Shown: positions 18,177-25,087 of the stretch, one piece after another
Layout of the letters: every line of letters begins with the position of its first letter
Position numbering within the stretch: the stretch's first letter is position 1
Source: Betaproteobacteria bacterium HGW-Betaproteobacteria-12
Lineage (GTDB): Bacteria; Pseudomonadota; Gammaproteobacteria; Burkholderiales; Rhodocyclaceae
NCBI GenBank assembly: GCA_002842345.1
Contig: PHCU01000010.1
Location: forward strand, 1 to 46,489
Length of the DNA stretch: 46,489 nucleotides
Reading direction: 5' to 3'
Notes under the pieces: model-generated
What the model was told of the DNA's origin: nothing
The model's database searches: none
Seen by the model: only the letters and a program-made list of their open reading frames with translations
Made by a program: the position numbers and the translations under genes

Positions 18177-18716
18177 TCACGAGCGGCTACGCTTGCCGAT
18201 CTTCCTGACCGCCAGCGTAACCAAAAAGGGAAACTCCTCGTCGGCCGAGCGAACGATGCGCCACTCCGGGCCGATGGCCTTCGCCAGCCAGTCCGCCAGG
18301 GCCTCGATATCCACGGCTTCGCAGCGCAGATCGGCGAGCACGCCGCCCCGATCCTCGTACACCGGAAAGTCCGAGCACCCCAGTGGCTTGATCTCCTGCC
18401 CATAAACCCGGCACGACCGGCCCGCCTCGTCATAGGCCGGACAGGGCTTGCTATGGACGTAGTAGAGCCCGTTCCCCTCCCTGATCTCCTGCGGACCTTG
18501 ACCCGAGGCGAGCCGCCGGTCGAACGCCTCGCGCGACTCGTCGAGCCTCCAGAACACCTTGACCTGCTTCCACTCCAGCTCGAGAACGAGCTTATCGAGA
18601 CGACAGCAGGGCTTGGCGCACGTCGGGCAGTGCGGAATCACGGCAGCATCCTGATAGGCGGCAGCCGTAGCGGCAAGCTCCTGGGCGAGGAGACGGCGGG
18701 GTTCCCGGGTGCTCAT
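18177..18716 (-). CDS. Cysteine-cluster (YkgJ/UPF0153-type) protein
   Basis: Protein of 179 residues with a CPTCAKPCC metal-binding motif (about 30-38) and further cysteines (KPCPAYDEAGRSCRVYG, GCSDFPVY and LRCEA) as in the YkgJ/zinc- or iron-chelating cluster family. Function is not established for the family. ATG 18716 is preferred; the frame continues upstream but without a conserved look. It converges with the LysR gene and borders the accessory island on its left. It is only distantly like the cysteine-cluster protein at 14173-14490. Confidence 0.75.
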   Translation of the reverse strand: MSTREPRRLLAQELAATAAAYQDAAVIPHCPTCAKPCCRLDKLVLELEWKQVKVFWRLDESREAFDRRLASGQGPQEIREGNGLYYVHSKPCPAYDEAGRSCRVYGQEIKPLGCSDFPVYEDRGGVLADLRCEAVDIEALADWLAKAIGPEWRIVRSADEEFPFLVTLAVRKIGKRSRS

Positions 18717-18982
18717 TGAAGGGCAAACAGGGGAAATGCGGAGGATTGAAGGACGCGGATCATCGGTAAGTAGTATCACGATCCGAGGGCGGATCAGGTC
18801 AATTTTTGGGGTTGCTGACAATGGCAGCTTCACCGCATGAAATCAACCGCCTCAGGCAGAGCTGAATCGCCTCGGTTTTTCTAGACACTCTGCAGCCGGC
18901 TGAAATATTGGTTTTCGAACCCTACCGAGAAACGTCGTTTGTCCATCGGCGATGCTCTCGTAACAGAACTCGATTTCTCTTC
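18717..18982. other. Non-coding left edge of accessory island
   Basis: No gene, tRNA or attachment site is visible in these 266 bp. Base composition shifts here to more A/T than in the flanking chromosome and stays so until about 25.0 kb, suggesting this is the island boundary. Confidence 0.4.
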
Positions 18983-19011
18983 TTGACAGGTGAGTTTTCG
19001 TTTTCTACGAT
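18983..19011 (+). promoter_or_regulatory. Sigma-70 promoter for the repeat-protein gene
   Basis: A perfect -35 hexamer TTGACA (18983-18988) is followed, at the optimal 17-bp spacing, by TACGAT (19006-19011), four of six -10 positions. Transcription would start near 19018, just at the palindrome at 19019-19035 and about 37 bp before the ATG. Confidence 0.65.
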
Positions 19012-19018
19012 TGGGTAC

Positions 19019-19035
19019 GTGGGAAGTTTTCCCAC
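19019..19035. promoter_or_regulatory. Perfect palindrome at transcription start (operator candidate)
   Basis: GTGGGAA-GTT-TTCCCAC, a 7-bp perfect inverted repeat, lies immediately after the -10 hexamer where a repressor would block RNA polymerase. A related element (GGAAATTTTTCCCAC, 20191-20205) precedes the DUF6502-like gene. A short hairpin in the mRNA leader is the alternative reading. Confidence 0.5.
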
Positions 19036-19054
19036 ATTCCCAAAGGAGACGAAA

Positions 19055-20164
19055 ATGAAAACCTCTTGGATTGCAACGCCAGTCGTGGCGACTACCGCGC
19101 TCTTCCTTGCACTCAACGGAACATGGGTCAGTGCAGCAGGAGCTGACGACATCAACGCCGCTGGTCTAAAACTGCGGGGCGACGGCACGATCGATGACCG
19201 CCAACCCGGCACCCTTCACTCCCTTGACGATCTCGTGGACGGGGTGAAGTTGCGTGGCGACGGCAGCGTGGATGACAGTCAGCCTGGAGTTCCAGCCGCG
19301 AACGACAACCTTGTCGCCGGCGTCAAGTTGCGGGGTGATGGCAGCATTGACGACAGCCAACCGGGCGTCACTGCCGGAAACGATAACCTTGTCGGCGGCG
19401 TCAAGTTACGCGGCGATGGCAGCGTGGATGACAGCCAACCGGGCGCGACTGCCGGAAACGACGACCTTGTCGACGGCGTCAAGTTGCGCGGCGATGGCAG
19501 CATTGATGATAGTCAGCCCGGCGGCGCGATGCCGGTACGCACGATCGAGACTACAGTTAATGAAGATGGATCGACCACGACTACGGAAACACGCACTTTG
19601 GCTGCGACCGGCAATGCGCCGGCACGCACCCGGATCATTGAAACCACGCGCGACGCAGACGGAAATCTGCTTACGAAGACACGCGTGGATACGCGCACCA
19701 ATGCGGACGACATCGTGTTGCGCGAGCGCACCACGACTATCGAAGTGGTTGACGGTGTAACCACACGGGCTCGCTCAGAAATTCGCCGTAACGATGCCGG
19801 CGAGATAATCCGGAGCCGGGATCGTGTGCAGGTAATCGACCGCCCAGAACGCGCAGGACCGGTGGAGCGGGCTGGACGAGCTGAACGCCCCGAGCGGGCT
19901 GCACGTCCCGAACGAGTCGAACGTGTCGCGCGAGTCGAACGCCCTGAGCGAGTCGAACGCCCCGAGCGCGTCGAACGCCCCGAGCGCGTCGAACGCCCCG
20001 AGCGCGTCGAACGCCCCGAGCGCGTCGAACGTCCCGAGCGCGTCGAACGTCCCGAGCGCGTCGAACGTCCCGAGCGCGTCGAACGTCCCGAGCGCGTCGA
20101 ACGTCCCGAGCGCGTCGAACGCCCTGAGCGAGTCGAACGCCCCGAGCGCAGCGGTCGCGGCTAA
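19055..20164 (+). CDS. Secreted protein with 26-residue and hexapeptide tandem repeats
   Basis: Unrecognised 369-residue protein. ATG 19055 has a strong ribosome site (AAAGGAGA). A Sec signal peptide (about 1-28, ending VSAAGA) precedes five copies of a 26-residue unit built on KLRGDGSVDDSQPG (39-156), a linker rich in Thr, Arg and Glu (about 157-265; ETTVNEDGSTTTTETR), and 12 tandem VERPER hexapeptides (294-365), ending SGRG. The DGSVDD core is Asp-rich and could bind calcium; the VERPER tail would be a long, highly charged helix. The same tail type occurs in the product of 21093-22667, so the two proteins probably work together at the cell surface or in the periplasm. Codon use differs from the flanking chromosome. 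Confidence 0.8.
   Translation: MKTSWIATPVVATTALFLALNGTWVSAAGADDINAAGLKLRGDGTIDDRQPGTLHSLDDLVDGVKLRGDGSVDDSQPGVPAANDNLVAGVKLRGDGSIDDSQPGVTAGNDNLVGGVKLRGDGSVDDSQPGATAGNDDLVDGVKLRGDGSIDDSQPGGAMPVRTIETTVNEDGSTTTTETRTLAATGNAPARTRIIETTRDADGNLLTKTRVDTRTNADDIVLRERTTTIEVVDGVTTRARSEIRRNDAGEIIRSRDRVQVIDRPERAGPVERAGRAERPERAARPERVERVARVERPERVERPERVERPERVERPERVERPERVERPERVERPERVERPERVERPERVERPERVERPERVERPERSGRG
19169..19522 (+). repeat. Five 78-bp tandem repeats (KLRGDGSVDDSQPG units)
   Basis: Copies start at 19169, 19247, 19325, 19403 and 19481; the last is 42 bp. The conserved core is K-L-R-G-D-G-(S/T)-(I/V)-D-D-(S/R)-Q-P-G, with a variable middle and (N/D)L-V-x-G-V at the end. The first copy is the most divergent. 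Confidence 0.9.
19934..20149 (+). repeat. Twelve 18-bp tandem repeats encoding VERPER
   Basis: The unit is GTCGAACGCCCCGAGCGC with few variants. Units 6-10 share CGT at the third codon and are otherwise identical; units 1 and 11 share CCT...CGA and units 2 and 12 match each other. This pattern points to recent duplication of blocks and a repeat number likely to vary between strains without breaking the frame. Confidence 0.92.
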
Positions 20165-20190
20165 GGGACTCGGGCGGGGGAGTCGTGCAT

Positions 20191-20205
20191 GGAAATTTTT
20201 CCCAC
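20191..20205. promoter_or_regulatory. Second copy of the GGAA-TTTTTCCCAC element
   Basis: GGAAATTTTTCCCAC lies 43 bp before the DUF6502-like start and resembles the operator candidate at 19019-19035 (GGGAAGTTTTCCCAC), with one base more in the spacer. A regulator shared by the two transcripts is suggested. No clear -35/-10 pair accompanies it. Confidence 0.4.
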
Positions 20206-20247
20206 GCAGATCTAGAATACAGATCGTTGCTGTCAGGATCTTTGCAC

Positions 20248-21096
20248 ATGACCTCCCCCGCCCCACCGGAATCTTTGCTTCGAGCCCTTCGACATGTCAT
20301 GCGCCCGATCGTGCGCCTGATGTTGAGAAAGGGGATTACCTATACGTTCTTCTCCAATCTGCTCAAGGGGCTTTTCGTCGAGGTGGCGAACAAGGAGTTT
20401 CAACTCGACGCAAAGCCCCCTACCGACAGCCGCATCAGCCTCATCACGGGAGTACATCGCAAGGATGTCCGACGGTTGCGCGCCATCGACGACGAAATAG
20501 CGGAGCAGTTGCCCAAATCAATCTCGCTGGGTGCGCACCTAGTCAGCACGTGGCTGAAGACACCACCGTTCTGCAAGTGTCAAGGAACCCCTCTGCCGCT
20601 ACCGCGATTGGCCAGCACCGGAGGAGAACATTCGTTTGACGGGCTCGTTGCCCACGTAAGCACCGACATTCGCGCCCGTGCCGTTCTTGACGAATGGGTG
20701 CGGCTTGGGATCGTAAGGGTGGATGAGCAGGACATGGTTCACCTCGAGACGGCGGCTTTCGTTCCGCAGAAGGGCTTCGAAGAGAAAATCGCCTATTTTT
20801 CACACAACGTTCACGACCATGCCTGTGCTGCTGTGCACAATCTGACCGCAGACGGGCCCGCATTCTTCGAGCGCAGTGTGCATTACGACGAGCTCTCCGT
20901 CTCAAGCGTGGAGGCCTTGCGTCGTGCGGTTGGAACGGATGGCATGCAGTTGCTGATCGCACTGAACGGCCTCGCCGCGGAGTGTGAAGCTCGTGATGCA
21001 ACCCACGCAGACTCGGGCGCCCAACGCATAACGATCGGCCTCTACATGTACGCCGAGGCCAGCGGTGAGAACAACAATCAGGATACGACGACATGA
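20248..21096 (+). CDS. DUF6502-like protein, putative DNA-binding regulator
   Basis: Cytoplasmic protein of 282 residues without signal peptide or membrane segment. The N-terminal half resembles the DUF6502 family (LLRALRHVMRPIVRLMLRKG, then FSNLLKGLFVEVANKEF) and contains a helix-turn-helix-like stretch, SRISLITGVHRKDVRRLRAI (about 61-80). The C-terminal half is helical and unassigned. DNA binding is an inference from this stretch. ATG 20248 has AGGAT at a good distance; an ATG at 20185 is possible but overlaps the palindrome-like element 20191-20205. The stop overlaps the next start by 4 bp (ATGA), so it is made together with the GIGGTGAP-repeat protein. Confidence 0.72.
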   Translation: MTSPAPPESLLRALRHVMRPIVRLMLRKGITYTFFSNLLKGLFVEVANKEFQLDAKPPTDSRISLITGVHRKDVRRLRAIDDEIAEQLPKSISLGAHLVSTWLKTPPFCKCQGTPLPLPRLASTGGEHSFDGLVAHVSTDIRARAVLDEWVRLGIVRVDEQDMVHLETAAFVPQKGFEEKIAYFSHNVHDHACAAVHNLTADGPAFFERSVHYDELSVSSVEALRRAVGTDGMQLLIALNGLAAECEARDATHADSGAQRITIGLYMYAEASGENNNQDTTT

Positions 21097-22667
21097 GCAA
21101 CCGTATTCGTGGCTTTCGCGCATGCACCGCTGGCTTACTTCTCTGCGTCGGCGTCCTTGCACACGCAGCACCAGCATGCGTAGACCCGGGGGGCATCGGC
21201 GGAACCGGAGCACCCCAAAATGGCGGCATTGGCGGCACAGGTGCTCCTGTCATTGAGCGCGGTATCGGGGGCACGGGAGCGCCACTCACCGAACATACGG
21301 AATCCGGCATCGGCGGAACCGGGGCTCCCCTGGCACAAGTACCGGGAGGCATCGGCGGCACCGGCGCACCCGTCGGCCACGAAGGGGAAGCAGGGACGGG
21401 AATCGTCGGAACGATCACCGGCTTCGCATCGATTTGCGTCAACGGTGTCGAGGTTCATTTTGCTGATGACGTCCCGGTGACGATTAACGGCGTACCGGCG
21501 ATAAGTGGCGAACTGGCGGTCGGCCAAGTAGTTGCCGTGGAGGCCGGCGTGTCGCGTCGCGGACTCGAAGCCCGCAGGATCTCGGTGCTCAATGCGCTTG
21601 AGGGACCGCTCACGGCGCTGCCGCACGGCGCCGAACCGATGCGGGTGATGGGGCAGCCGGTGCGGCTTGCCGCCAACATACAGATCGAGGCGGGTCTCGT
21701 GCCTGGCCAGACGGTGCGCGTCAGCGGCTTGCGCGGCGCCGGGGGCGAGATCGTCGCAACCCGGGTGGATCGGGCTCCTGATCAGCAGCGGGCGAGTGCC
21801 ATTGGCACGATCGATCGTCAGGGCTCGCTTCATGGCCTGCCACTGAGCGAATTGCGCAATCCGCCTAGCACCATGGTTCTCGTGCGGGGCACCTGGTCAG
21901 GGCAGGCTCTGGCGGTCGAACACAGTCGTCCTGATCCGGACATTCCCTTTGCCGGACGAGTGCGCGGGGCCATCGTCGAAGGGTTAGTCCACGCTCGGAC
22001 CAATTCTCACCTCGCCATTGGTGGTTTCACCGTGGTACTCGATCGCGGCACGCAATTCGCCGAGGGCGAGCGAGAGCACCTCGTCGCCGATCGCCGCGTC
22101 AGGGTACACGGTGTCTTCAGCGGCTCACGGGAAATCAAGGCGACCCGTATCGAACTTGTCCGTCCCGATCAGGGAGGCGGCAAGCGAGGGCACGGCGAGG
22201 GAACGGGATCCGGCTCCGAAGACGATCCGGCTGACGACGACAAGAAGCGGTCGCGGACTGACGACGACGGCGAAACAGAAATCCGCATAGAGAACCGAAC
22301 CGAAACTTCGGAAGAGAAAATTGAACGCAGATTAACGTCAGATGGCGAACTCGAACGGGAGAAGATCGAAATCAGGAACGAGAGTGCGAGCGGCGAACTC
22401 GAACGCCGGGTGCGAATCGAGACTCGCGAGTCGAACGGCACCCTCGAGGTGCGCGAGCGGATCGAGCTATTCGATCAGACAGGTCGGGTGGATCGCATCG
22501 AACGCGTCGATCAGGTTGCGCGGCCTGACAAAGTCGAGCGCCAAGAGAAAATCGAACGCCCGGAGCGGGTGGAGCGACCGGAGAAAGTAGAACGACCCGA
22601 GAAAGTGGAGCGCCCAGAAAAGGTCGAGCGTCCGGAGAGAATAGAACGAAGTGGCAAGGATCGCTGA
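21093..22667 (+). CDS. Secreted GIGGTGAP-repeat / DUF5666-like protein with VERPE(K/R) tail
   Basis: A 524-residue secreted protein. The signal peptide (about 1-26, ending HAAPA) is followed by five GIGGTGAP octapeptides (34-93), then beta-rich DUF5666-like modules (about 97-350; GIVGTITGFASICVNGVEV and AIGTIDRQGSLHG are starts of related modules). A very charged region follows (about 350-480; repeated Glu/Arg stretches such as ETREsNGTLEVRERIE), and the end has seven hexapeptides of the VERPEK type (481-522). The tail matches the VERPER tail of the product of 19055-20164, including the closing ERSG. Function is unknown; DUF5666 proteins are envelope-associated. Translationally coupled to the DUF6502-like gene. 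Confidence 0.78.
   Translation: MSNRIRGFRACTAGLLLCVGVLAHAAPACVDPGGIGGTGAPQNGGIGGTGAPVIERGIGGTGAPLTEHTESGIGGTGAPLAQVPGGIGGTGAPVGHEGEAGTGIVGTITGFASICVNGVEVHFADDVPVTINGVPAISGELAVGQVVAVEAGVSRRGLEARRISVLNALEGPLTALPHGAEPMRVMGQPVRLAANIQIEAGLVPGQTVRVSGLRGAGGEIVATRVDRAPDQQRASAIGTIDRQGSLHGLPLSELRNPPSTMVLVRGTWSGQALAVEHSRPDPDIPFAGRVRGAIVEGLVHARTNSHLAIGGFTVVLDRGTQFAEGEREHLVADRRVRVHGVFSGSREIKATRIELVRPDQGGGKRGHGEGTGSGSEDDPADDDKKRSRTDDDGETEIRIENRTETSEEKIERRLTSDGELEREKIEIRNESASGELERRVRIETRESNGTLEVRERIELFDQTGRVDRIERVDQVARPDKVERQEKIERPERVERPEKVERPEKVERPEKVERPERIERSGKDR
21192..21371 (+). repeat. Five GIGGTGAP octapeptide repeats
   Basis: Octapeptides occupy residues 34-41, 45-52, 57-64, 72-79 and 86-93 of the encoded protein, separated by spacers of 3-7 residues. 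The peptide is perfectly conserved while the codons differ between copies, which argues for selection on the peptide and not recent DNA duplication. Confidence 0.9.
22533..22658 (+). repeat. Seven hexapeptide repeats, VERPEK type
   Basis: The units read VERQEK, IERPER, VERPEK three times, VERPER and IERSGK. Codons vary (GTGGAG, GTAGAA, GTCGAG), unlike the nearly identical 18-bp units at 19934-20149. This array is therefore older or under selection for the peptide. Confidence 0.88.
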
Positions 22668-22764
22668 ATCTGGATACAGTCAACCGCAGTCATATTGCTT
22701 AAGTTTCTTGCCGAGCATTCGGTGAGATAGTTTATTGTTTTAATACCTTAATTTGGGGGGCTTC

Positions 22765-23499
22765 ATGAAAAACTCATCCGTACTGCTGTCGGGCCTTGCT
22801 GCACTCTTATCCCTTCCTGCGACGGCGGGAGAGGTTACCGTAACGACCGGACTCGACTATTCGAGCGGCAAGTACGGCACGAGCGAAACCAGTGAAATCT
22901 GGTACATGCCGATTGCGGCGAAATACGAAACCGGCCCCGTAACGCTGAAACTGACCATTCCGTATCTGCGCATTACCAATGCGGTGGTCGACCAGGACGG
23001 CGTGCCGGTATCGAACTGCGGGGGCACCAAGTCCGGGATGGGCGACATCTCCGCAAGCGCAGGATATGCGCTGCTCGATGGCACTCAAGGGGGCTGGTTG
23101 CTCGATGCCGTCGGCAAGGTGAAACTTCCCACCGCCGAGAACGACTGCCTTGGCAACAACAAGACCGACTACTCCCTGCAGTTCGATGTCGCGAAGAGCT
23201 TCGGTTCGGTAACAGGGTTCGGCACCCTCGGCTGGAAAGACATGGGCAATTCGGATTTCCGGAATCCGTACTTTGCATCGCTCGGGCTCGCGGCCAAGGT
23301 CGCCCCAGCGACCACTATCGGCACCACCTATGACTGGCGGCAAAAACTCACGTCGAGTGGAGATCCAGTCAGCGAGGCCTCAATCTTCCTGAGCCAGAAG
23401 TTGAGCAATGAATGGAAGCTGCAGGTTTACGCCGTCAAGGGCTTCTCGGACAACAGTCCGGACCATGGCGGTGGGGTCATGGTCAGCTACATCTACTGA
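22765..23499 (+). CDS. Outer-membrane beta-barrel protein candidate
   Basis: Protein of 244 residues with a Sec signal peptide (1-22, ending PATAG) and alternating polar/aromatic strands ending in aromatic Tyr (MVSYIY), as in outer-membrane barrels. Segments such as EIWYMPIAAKYETGPVTLKL, FGTLGWKDMGNS and NEWKLQVYAVKGFSDN resemble the broad MetA-pathway-of-phenol-degradation/transporter barrel family. ATG 22765 follows a G-rich ribosome site. It lies 97 bp after the GIGGTGAP-repeat gene on the same strand; a weak promoter (TTGCCG, 17 bp, TTTATT) may precede it. It could form the pore or surface anchor for the repeat proteins, an inference from context only. Confidence 0.72.
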   Translation: MKNSSVLLSGLAALLSLPATAGEVTVTTGLDYSSGKYGTSETSEIWYMPIAAKYETGPVTLKLTIPYLRITNAVVDQDGVPVSNCGGTKSGMGDISASAGYALLDGTQGGWLLDAVGKVKLPTAENDCLGNNKTDYSLQFDVAKSFGSVTGFGTLGWKDMGNSDFRNPYFASLGLAAKVAPATTIGTTYDWRQKLTSSGDPVSEASIFLSQKLSNEWKLQVYAVKGFSDNSPDHGGGVMVSYIY

Positions 23500-23517
23500 T
23501 CCAAGCGTAGCTCATCA

Positions 23518-23630
23518 GGGACGGCGCTAGTTTCCCGCCTATTCTGTGCCGTCCCGATGCATAGCAGCAAATGGGGTTTCTTGGCCTGGACGGGACGACT
23601 AGGCAGCAATCGTCCCTGAAATCGCTGCCT
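23518..23630. other. Set of GGGACG hairpins after the barrel gene
   Basis: GGGACGGC (23518-23525) pairs with GCCGTCCC (23548-23555). Downstream, GGGACGA (23592-23598) pairs with TCGTCCC (23610-23616), while AGGCAGC (23601-23607) can pair with GCTGCCT (23624-23630); the last two hairpins overlap and exclude each other. No T-tract follows, so termination is possible but unproven. The rest of 23500-23848 holds no gene I can support. Confidence 0.4.
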
Positions 23631-23848
23631 CCTGACCAATTTGCACAGGCCATCGGCTATAACCGGTGATGATTTGATACCGGCTATTGGCAGGTAAGGA
23701 GGCCAATGTCAGCCATGGCCGATTAGTGTGAATTGCCCCTCCGGCAGCTTCCAAAGTGCAGTTGCCGTTCAAGTGACGGCACTCCCGGTGCATCGACCGG
23801 CAGCGGTTGACCGAAACCTCCTGTTGTTTCGTTGGCTAAATCCAGCCT

Positions 23849-24067
23849 TCAAGAATTGGATTTACCCTGATCGACCACATCCGCGGCTTGCAACTGTGCT
23901 TCCTCCGCGTCCTCAAGCGACGGACGGCTTGGCACACCACAGCGGCCCCGCTTGCAACTTCCAGGCGGCGCAATCTCGATGCCTTCTTCGGTCATATTTT
24001 TTACCAGCAGATAAAGTCCCGCCACGCCAGCAACCAGAAAAATGAGGGCGACGATTATTGCGAACAT
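23849..24067 (-). CDS. Small single-pass membrane protein, hypothetical
   Basis: Seventy-two residues beginning with a clear membrane helix (about 2-24, MFAIIVALIFLVAGVAGLYL) followed by a soluble tail with a CKRGRC cysteine pair and an acidic, Ala/Gln-rich end. No family is recognised. Ribosome-site signal is weak. The strong hydrophobic start and clean frame favour a real gene, but it may be a chance frame in a degenerate part of the island. Confidence 0.45.
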   Translation of the reverse strand: MFAIIVALIFLVAGVAGLYLLVKNMTEEGIEIAPPGSCKRGRCGVPSRPSLEDAEEAQLQAADVVDQGKSNS

Positions 24068-24231
24068 GGCAAATGCTCAGAAGTGTGGGGGGCTGAAACT
24101 ATACCGCGGACGTCACATTTACCGACTGCCTGTGATGAGCGCTCAAGGCTGCAGGGCCGATGAGCAACACATTGCTGCCCACGCACGACTGATGAGGAAA
24201 GGGCTGGAATGGTTTAGGGTTGTTGGGGAAA

Positions 24232-24244
24232 GCTGACTGTCAGC
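24232..24244. other. 13-bp perfect palindrome upstream of recombinase remnant
   Basis: GCTGAC-T-GTCAGC lies about 80 bp upstream of the recombinase remnant. Palindromes in such places can be recombinase core or operator sites, but no second copy was found in this window, so its role is open. Confidence 0.25.
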
Positions 24245-24325
24245 GCTTTATGTAGGGGGTTAGCAGACCCTATGAGCAAGGGGCGCAAGTACAAGCCGCT
24301 CAAAGTCAGTGTGGTGTGGTGTTGA

Positions 24326-24987
24326 AGGTTCAAACGAAAGTACGCCAGCCTGATTTCATCTCTTTATGAGGTAGCCCGACGTCAATGGCTATAGGTGTAG
24401 CTAACCCGGTCCGAGATATTGCCCCCCCCCCGCCATGCAAGAGTCGCAAACGGCGCCTGGAGGAAGGAGAGGAAACCCGCTTGATCGTTGCGCTCAAGGC
24501 AAGCCGCAACCCTGCAATGCTGACTCTGGTTCAGTTGGCGATCGAAACAGCCATGCGGCAGGGCGAACTGCTGAAGATGCGCTGGGAAGATCTCGAGCTT
24601 CATGATGACCATGGCACAGCCTACTTGCATGACACCAAGAACGGCGAGGATCGCGTAGTGCCTTTGCCGGCCAAGGCCATATCTCTAATTCGCCAGCTAC
24701 CGCGGCCATCCGACGGCGGCCGCGTATTCCCGATGACCAAGTACAGCATCCGGACCGCATGGGACTATGCCTGCAAGCGCGCCGCGATATCGGGATTACG
24801 CTTCCATGATCTTCGTCACGAAGCGACCAGCAGGCTGTTCGAGTTGGGCCTCGATCGAGTCGAAGCAGCGGCCATTACGGGTCATAAAACACTCCAGATG
24901 TTGAAGGATTACACCCACCTTCGAGCCGCGAAGCTGGCCAAAAAGATCAATGCAAGACAGGCAGAAGAACTCGCCGATTCCGTCTAG
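24326..24987 (+). pseudogene. Tyrosine recombinase (phage-type integrase), frameshifted, 5' part lost
   Basis: The catalytic domain is whole: first Arg in ETAMRQGELLKMRW, Lys in TKNGEDRVVPL, HxxR in FHDLRHEATS, the GHKT His and the nucleophile Tyr in MLKDYTHL. Upstream, codons from 24326 encode a core-binding remnant (RFKRKYASLISSLYEVARRQ), which runs into a stop after Trp. One missing G near 24388 would rejoin it to the ATG 24385 frame (AIGVANPVRDI). Further upstream the N-terminal domain is gone. A run of ten C (24422-24431) lies inside the joint. The open part 24385-24987 (200 residues) could still be translated but lacks arm- and core-binding parts, so it is probably inactive. Confidence 0.75.
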
Positions 24988-25087
24988 CCAGTTTGCCCAG
25001 CGCAGCAATCGATCAGGTGGCGGCTGTGAGAATCGGCTTGTGACATTGGTGCAACGACTCGCGAATATAGTGATCACCGATTCCAGA

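Noticed and set aside
19178-19500. RGD tripeptide in each 26-residue repeat as an integrin-binding motif
   Set aside because: The tripeptide is part of a LRGDG turn in a likely environmental bacterium; no other evidence for host contact.
19934-20149. The 18-bp repeats as a CRISPR array
   Set aside because: Units are contiguous without spacers and encode an in-frame hexapeptide.
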